Below, one piece after another: positions 22,826-26,092 of a stretch of 26,092 nt of DNA. The stretch covers positions 1 through 26,092 of IMG/VR virus record IMGVR_UViG_3300018875_000015; one strand, given 5' to 3'. Made by a program: the position numbers and the translations under genes. Each line of letters starts with the position of its first letter. Position 1 is the first letter of the stretch. This stretch comes from a virus. The notes under the pieces are model-generated. The model made no database searches and was not told the DNA's origin. It was given only the letters and a program-made list of their open reading frames with translations.

Positions 22826-24592
22826 CTAGTATCCTTTTGGACTTCTGAACATCAAGAATTCACTAATCTCCTCAATGGATTCACGCTTCTTAATGTTTTT
22901 GTCCTCTAACCCTTTTAAATACCATAAGCCGTATTCTAGAGCAGAAAATTTATCTTTTTGAATTTTACGATTAATTCTTTTTAATTGTACATTCTTATTA
23001 TCCTCGTTTTGTTGCTGAAGATTTAACATCTCTTCTTTTAAAACAGAAGTATGAATGAATGGAGCTAACCATTCTGCAATCTCATCTGCTGGCATCTCCC
23101 TACCTTTTTTGGTTGCAAGAAGTTTTGCCTTCGCTGTCATTTCATCAACAAGAAATTTAACTCTGCCAGAACTAATTTGTGATAAACAATTAATATGTAT
23201 TGACGAACTATTCCCTACTGTGGCTTTAACATTAAACAACAGAGGTAAAGAATCCCTCGTCTTAAATTGTGTATAATGTCCTTCCTCATCATTTGTTACA
23301 GAGTATGGCGGGAATATTTCGCCAGTAGCATCATCTACGTTCTCCTTGACTAGATAGTCAACAAGTCCTACGCCAGCTCCATTTGCATCAACGATCAGTT
23401 GTCTCGCGGAGTATTGCTGTACAATCTTTTTTAGTTTAATTGATTGAATTTCAAAGTGCGTACCATGAAATATATACATATTAACTATTTCTTTATGAAA
23501 AACTCCGTTAGCTCTAGGAGTAACCTTGATAATTAACGCCGCTGTATCTGCATTTTGCTTACCTTGAACACGCGCAACGTCTGCCGATACAATATACCAT
23601 GATTTGCCTTTTTTGTCAGGCTCCCATTCAGGATTAATAAGAGTTCTATGTTTATCAATCAAATCTGCATTAAAGAAAGCATCCTCGCTCGTGCCACTCC
23701 AAATGCTATCGTACTCTCTTGCAAAGGATAACTCGTTATAAGTACCATCCTCTTTTAGTTCTTCTACAAAGTTTTCGTCAAGCAGTTTATGCATGACTGG
23801 AATTCTCCAATCGCCACCAAATACAAAAGAATTATCTTTCAGAACCATCCACACAAGAAGTTGTACCATCTTCTGATAAGCAAATGTGTTCTTGTACCCT
23901 GCTGTTGTGACGTAGATTTGAGCTTTATGTTGCTCATGTGGGTCTACATCACCACATTTAGCACGTCTATCAACGTTCATCAGTGGCAGGATAACCTCAG
24001 ATAGCTTTTGACCATCAATTAGAATAACTTCCTCCATCAATCCTGCATGTCTACGACCACCACGTGTACTGTTTTGAACAGCAACAATGTCAAGCTTACT
24101 ACCATTCTGGAACACAAGCTTAGCGTAGTCCTTTGAAAATTGATGATACTTAATCTCTCTTTGTAGAATTGGGAATAAGTCCCAAAGTTCTTCGATCTTT
24201 TCTTTCGCAATGTTAGCGGCTTGCTCTTTACCGCCAGAGCAAACGAAAAGCTTGATATTAGGATAAAAAATACACTTTAAATAAAGAATAAGAATACTCA
24301 GAAAGCTCTTCGAAAATGCCCTTGTAAATGTAGCATACATATATCTATGCCTCATTGCCGCCCTCAGGAACACACGCTGATAGAAGAACAATTTAAATTT
24401 GCTATCAGTTGGGGTAATCATATCAATAAAGATATCAGGATACTCACGGAAGAAGCTTGCATATTGCAAGAAGGTTGGCTTTACTTTTTCGAATTTAGAA
24501 AGTTTTTCATCTTCTTTTTCGAAACTGTTGCCAGCAGGATTGTAAATGTCTTTAGTATTCTTGTATTTAGCATTATCATTCTGGAACGCCAT
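22826..24592 (-). CDS. terL: Terminase large subunit (588 aa)
   Basis: The DNA-packaging motor. The ATPase part has an atypical Walker A (TRAFSKS, residues 90-96) where most have G-K-S/T, and a Walker B region with MEEVILID (186-193). The nuclease part (about 330-560) has an RNase H-like metal site: Asp338 in VSADVAR, Asp402 in VDANGAGVG, and a third acid near Asp547 in KDKFSALEYGLWYL, the usual ending of the terminase nuclease domain. It follows the candidate small subunit with 17 bp overlap and precedes the portal. Most similar by pattern and place to SPbeta YonF (recollection). High confidence on function; the altered P-loop is notable. Confidence 0.93.
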   Translation of the reverse strand: MAFQNDNAKYKNTKDIYNPAGNSFEKEDEKLSKFEKVKPTFLQYASFFREYPDIFIDMITPTDSKFKLFFYQRVFLRAAMRHRYMYATFTRAFSKSFLSILILYLKCIFYPNIKLFVCSGGKEQAANIAKEKIEELWDLFPILQREIKYHQFSKDYAKLVFQNGSKLDIVAVQNSTRGGRRHAGLMEEVILIDGQKLSEVILPLMNVDRRAKCGDVDPHEQHKAQIYVTTAGYKNTFAYQKMVQLLVWMVLKDNSFVFGGDWRIPVMHKLLDENFVEELKEDGTYNELSFAREYDSIWSGTSEDAFFNADLIDKHRTLINPEWEPDKKGKSWYIVSADVARVQGKQNADTAALIIKVTPRANGVFHKEIVNMYIFHGTHFEIQSIKLKKIVQQYSARQLIVDANGAGVGLVDYLVKENVDDATGEIFPPYSVTNDEEGHYTQFKTRDSLPLLFNVKATVGNSSSIHINCLSQISSGRVKFLVDEMTAKAKLLATKKGREMPADEIAEWLAPFIHTSVLKEEMLNLQQQNEDNKNVQLKRINRKIQKDKFSALEYGLWYLKGLEDKNIKKRESIEEISEFLMFRSPKGY

Positions 24593-25517
24593 CTAGACCA
24601 TCTCCAATATCCCAATATCCTTCTTCTTCTTCAATTTCAATCTCTTTAATCTCTTCTTCTACTTGTTCTCCTGCGCTCATTTTCTTTAATGTTTCATCTA
24701 CAATTTTACCAATGTTAGGGTCGCCTAAAACAAGGTTTCGTGTCCAATTCTTGATGTTAGCAAGAGTATTGTCTACAATATCTTGTGGCTCATCCATATG
24801 ATACTTCGGAATGAAACCTTCTTTCTCCATATATTCATAAAACTCAGAAAAAGTATTAAGGCCGCCTGTACGATCAGCCGCTGTTCTTTGAACAGCAGTA
24901 AACTTTGCCGACTTCATCAGGTCGTCATAGTTTTTGGATAGCTTTGCATAACTTGTAATATCATTTACTTCTAAAGCTCTATCCATTTGCAAGGAAGTCT
25001 TACAAATCTTCTTTAAATAGTCCATGTGGGCGGCTGTTTCAATCGTGTAGTCTCTACACATGCTGTCGTAGAAATCTTCCAATCTTTCATACTCATCCAC
25101 ACTGTAATTCTTGCCCCATTTGCGGACAATATCTGGAGTAACTTTAAATTCAGTATCAAAATCATAAACCTGTGTGTTCGCTACTTTAGGCTCATCTCTT
25201 ACATCTCCATCTTTCCAAGTCATAGACTTGTACTGAGGGAGAGAATTAATTTGTCTAAAGTAATTCCCAACTGGATTAGCACCAATAGAACATTGACTCC
25301 AAACAGCATCTACAAATGGCTTGTCAATCTGCATTAGGACTGCTTTAAGAGTGCCTACATCATCTTCATTAACTAAACTAGTAATACATGTTTTGCAAAG
25401 GGGGACTTTACCATCTTTGAACATGATACTATTCGAATTATAGTAAGAAGACATAACCTGATCTTTTCCGCAGTTAACGCATACTTTTTTAGGTTGCTTA
25501 GCTGGTCTTCCTGCCAT
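24576..25517 (-). CDS. Zinc-finger protein, candidate small terminase (313 aa)
   Basis: First gene of the late operon. Near the N-terminus a basic stretch (MAGRPAKQPKKVC) leads into a four-cysteine zinc finger (C13, C16 and C41, C44; CVNCGK and CKTC). The body is mostly helical (FKVTPDIVRKWGKNYSVDEY, YERLEDFYDSMCRDY, THM-type helices with YLKKICKTSLQMDRALEVND). The C-terminus is strongly acidic (EEEIKEIEIEEEEGY). A DNA-binding N-terminus, helical middle and acidic tail next to the large terminase fit a small terminase subunit that picks the packaging site. It overlaps the next gene by 17 bp. AAAGGAGGTG lies 8 nt before the ATG. Function inferred from place and layout. Confidence 0.8.
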   Translation of the reverse strand: MAGRPAKQPKKVCVNCGKDQVMSSYYNSNSIMFKDGKVPLCKTCITSLVNEDDVGTLKAVLMQIDKPFVDAVWSQCSIGANPVGNYFRQINSLPQYKSMTWKDGDVRDEPKVANTQVYDFDTEFKVTPDIVRKWGKNYSVDEYERLEDFYDSMCRDYTIETAAHMDYLKKICKTSLQMDRALEVNDITSYAKLSKNYDDLMKSAKFTAVQRTAADRTGGLNTFSEFYEYMEKEGFIPKYHMDEPQDIVDNTLANIKNWTRNLVLGDPNIGKIVDETLKKMSAGEQVEEEIKEIEIEEEEGYWDIGDGLDGVPE

Positions 25518-25561
25518 TTGACAAGCACCTCCTTTGATTCATCATATTAATAGTAAAATAC
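25518..25561 (-). promoter_or_regulatory. Late operon leader with strong RBS
   Basis: Between the tRNA terminator and the first late gene lies a short AT-rich leader. It contains AAAGGAGGTG (25535-25526) 8 nt before the ATG. A TATGAT (25546-25541) could be a -10 box but no -35 is present at a proper distance; a phage-encoded activator or sigma factor may be needed, or transcription enters from upstream past the hairpin. No other promoter was found in the window. Confidence 0.4.
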
Positions 25562-25613
25562 AAAAAACCCTACCACAATTAGGAACTTTCGTTCAATGTG
25601 TGGTAAGGTTTTT
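25562..25613 (-). terminator. Terminator between tRNA cluster and late operon
   Basis: A long hairpin: AAAAACC and TACCACA (25563-25577) pair with TGTGGTA and GGTTTTT (25599-25613) around one mismatch, extended by ATT/AAT and a GAAC-TTTC-GTTC tip. Both flanks are A/T runs, so it can stop transcription in either direction. In the minus direction it ends the tRNA transcript just after the tRNA-Thr CCA. Confidence 0.8.
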
Positions 25614-25618
25614 AACTA

Positions 25619-25694
25619 TGGTGCTGGAGACAAGACTTGAACTCGCAACCTTTCGCTTACAAGGCGACTGCACTGCCAATTGTGCTACTCCAGC
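25619..25694 (-). tRNA. tRNA-Thr(UGU)
   Basis: 76 nt with encoded CCA. The acceptor stem GCTGGAG/CTCCAGC is perfect (7 bp), the D stem GCAC/GTGC is perfect, the anticodon loop is CTTGTAA (anticodon TGT), and the T arm GCGAG-TTCAAGT-CTTGT has G-U pairs. The anticodon stem has four pairs plus a G-A at the top. Clear cloverleaf; reads ACA and other ACN codons. Confidence 0.9.
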
Positions 25695-25697
25695 ATA

Positions 25698-25786
25698 TGG
25701 TATGGGCAGTAGGATTCGAACCTACGAGGGCTTGCGCCACTTGCGTCCAAAGCAAGACCGCTACCAAGCTACGGAACTATACCCAT
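25698..25786 (-). tRNA. Atypical tRNA, apparent anticodon UGG (Pro?)
   Basis: Acceptor ATGGGTA/TGCCCAT (one G-U), anticodon stem CTTGC/GCAAG perfect with loop TTTGGAC (anticodon TGG), T arm GTAGG-TTCGAAT-CCTAC perfect, CCA encoded. Two oddities: five bases (TAGTT) between acceptor and a 3 bp D stem (CCG/CGG), and a 14 nt variable region with a small GGC-GCAA-GCC hairpin. The variable region contains GCAAG twice, as if 9 nt (TGGCGCAAG) had been duplicated; without it the loop would be a normal 5 nt. Identity uncertain: Pro by anticodon, but shape resembles a class II tRNA. Confidence 0.65.
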
Positions 25787-25787
25787 A

Positions 25788-25863
25788 TGGTTGCGCGAGG
25801 TTGGAATCGAACCAACTATTTCCTGATAATGAGTCAGGCGACTTACCATTTGTCCTCTCCGCA
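25788..25863 (-). tRNA. tRNA-Met(CAU)
   Basis: The anticodon stem CCTGA/TCAGG is perfect with loop CTCATTA (anticodon CAT); T arm GTTGG-TTCGATT-CCAAC is perfect; D stem GAC/GTC; CCA encoded. The acceptor TGCGGAG pairs with CTCGCGCA only if one G on the 3' side is bulged (TGCG/CGCA and GAG/CTC), and base 8 is A rather than U. CAU could also be an isoleucine tRNA whose C is modified to lysidine. Confidence 0.75.
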
Positions 25864-25872
25864 ATAATTAAC

Positions 25873-25969
25873 TAGGCACAGCAATTTAAAAGTGTGAAGC
25901 AAACAGCATTCATCAATGTAAGTTAATAATTTTATCTTTTAGATAATTGTAGGTTGCTGTATGTGCCTA
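25873..25969 (-). ncRNA. Candidate structured RNA element A
   Basis: A 97 nt segment closed by TAGGCAC/GTGCCTA (7 bp), then a bulge (ATAC) and AGCAA/TTGCT (5 bp), with an internal TTATC-TAAAA-GATAA hairpin. It lies between two tRNAs but has no T-loop, anticodon arm or CCA, so it is not a tRNA. Its 5' part in transcript sense (TAGGCACATACAGCAA) matches the start of element B. Function unknown. Confidence 0.45.
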
Positions 25970-25974
25970 AATTC

Positions 25975-26051
25975 TAGACGCGCCAATCATTTTAATATTA
26001 ATCACCAATTATTTGAATAGCGTAAGATTTATGATTTGCTGTAAGCGTCTA
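25975..26051 (-). ncRNA. Candidate structured RNA element B
   Basis: A 77 nt segment closed by TAGACGC/GCGTCTA (7 bp), then a loop containing TTACAGCA and an inner AATCAT/ATGATT stem. Compared with element A, the closing stem differs at two positions on each side with pairing kept (G-C to A-U and A-U to G-C), and the ACAGCAA stretch is shared. It lies 5 nt from element A and 7 nt from the next tRNA, so the two form a tandem pair that may be processed with the tRNAs. Confidence 0.45.
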
Positions 26052-26058
26052 AAAAGGT

Positions 26059-26092
26059 TGGTGGGCGATAGGAGAGTCGAACTCCTAAAACT
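26059..26092 (-). tRNA. tRNA, 3' part only (cut by window end)
   Basis: T arm AGGAG-TTCGACT-CTCCT, acceptor 3' strand ATCGCCC, discriminator A and CCA are visible. The anticodon lies beyond the window, so its identity cannot be given. It shows that the tRNA cluster continues to the right. Confidence 0.8.

Noticed and set aside
25541-25546. TATGAT as a late-promoter -10 box, also seen at 14387-14392
   Set aside because: Neither copy has a -35 hexamer at a workable distance, and chance occurrence is likely in AT-rich DNA.
25534-25875. Plus-strand open frame of about 113 codons at the right end
   Set aside because: It runs antisense across three tRNA genes; peptides such as GSRIRTYEG and RLESNQ are the classic spurious products of antisense tRNA.
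25873-26051. Elements A and B as decayed tRNAs
   Set aside because: They lack T-loop, anticodon arm and CCA, and their closing stems covary, which decay would not preserve.
1-26092. CRISPR arrays, insertion sequences or rRNA
   Set aside because: No spaced direct repeats, transposase-like frames with inverted ends or rRNA-like segments were found.

Overview
This window is the late (structural) region of a tailed phage or prophage with a long non-contractile tail. Its host is most likely a low-GC Bacillota, probably of the Bacillales: the DNA is AT-rich, nearly every gene has a strong AAGGAGG-type ribosome binding site, and GTG and TTG starts occur. The gene order resembles the yonG-yomF late block of Bacillus subtilis phage SPbeta as I recall it (terminase, portal, protease/scaffold, decoration, capsid, connectors, tail tube, a tyrosine recombinase lodged among tail genes, a giant tape measure with a wall-hydrolase domain, distal tail protein, tail lysin/adhesin). 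That assignment rests on layout and motifs, not on a database search. All genes lie on the minus strand and are transcribed from high to low coordinates; I found no credible gene on the plus strand.

Right end (25518-26092): part of a tRNA cluster, with tRNA-Thr(UGU), an odd tRNA with apparent anticodon UGG, tRNA-Met(CAU) and the 3' end of a fourth tRNA cut by the window edge. Between the third and fourth tRNAs lie two tandem hairpin-closed elements whose closing stems differ by compensatory changes; they may be an undescribed structured RNA. A terminator hairpin separates the tRNAs from the late operon.

Head module (17101-25517): zinc-finger protein (candidate small terminase), large terminase, portal, protease-scaffold fusion with what looks like an internal start for a free scaffold, candidate decoration protein, major capsid protein, then connector/closure proteins. 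Tail module (1-17087): head-closure and tail-terminator candidates, tail tube, small unknown genes, a short tube paralogue, a chaperone-like protein, an HK97 gp10-like protein, the tyrosine recombinase, a small protein, the 2209-residue tape measure, distal tail protein, tail lysin/adhesin and a truncated tail gene.

Genes are tightly packed, with many 1-17 bp overlaps and stop/start sharing, as expected of one translationally coupled operon. Hairpins occur after the capsid gene and after the tail tube gene, where they could reduce readthrough. The tape-measure leader holds two mutually exclusive hairpins, one of which buries the gene's ribosome binding site. The most notable points are the tandem RNA elements, the tape-measure leader switch, the internal scaffold start, the tube paralogue and the recombinase among tail genes.
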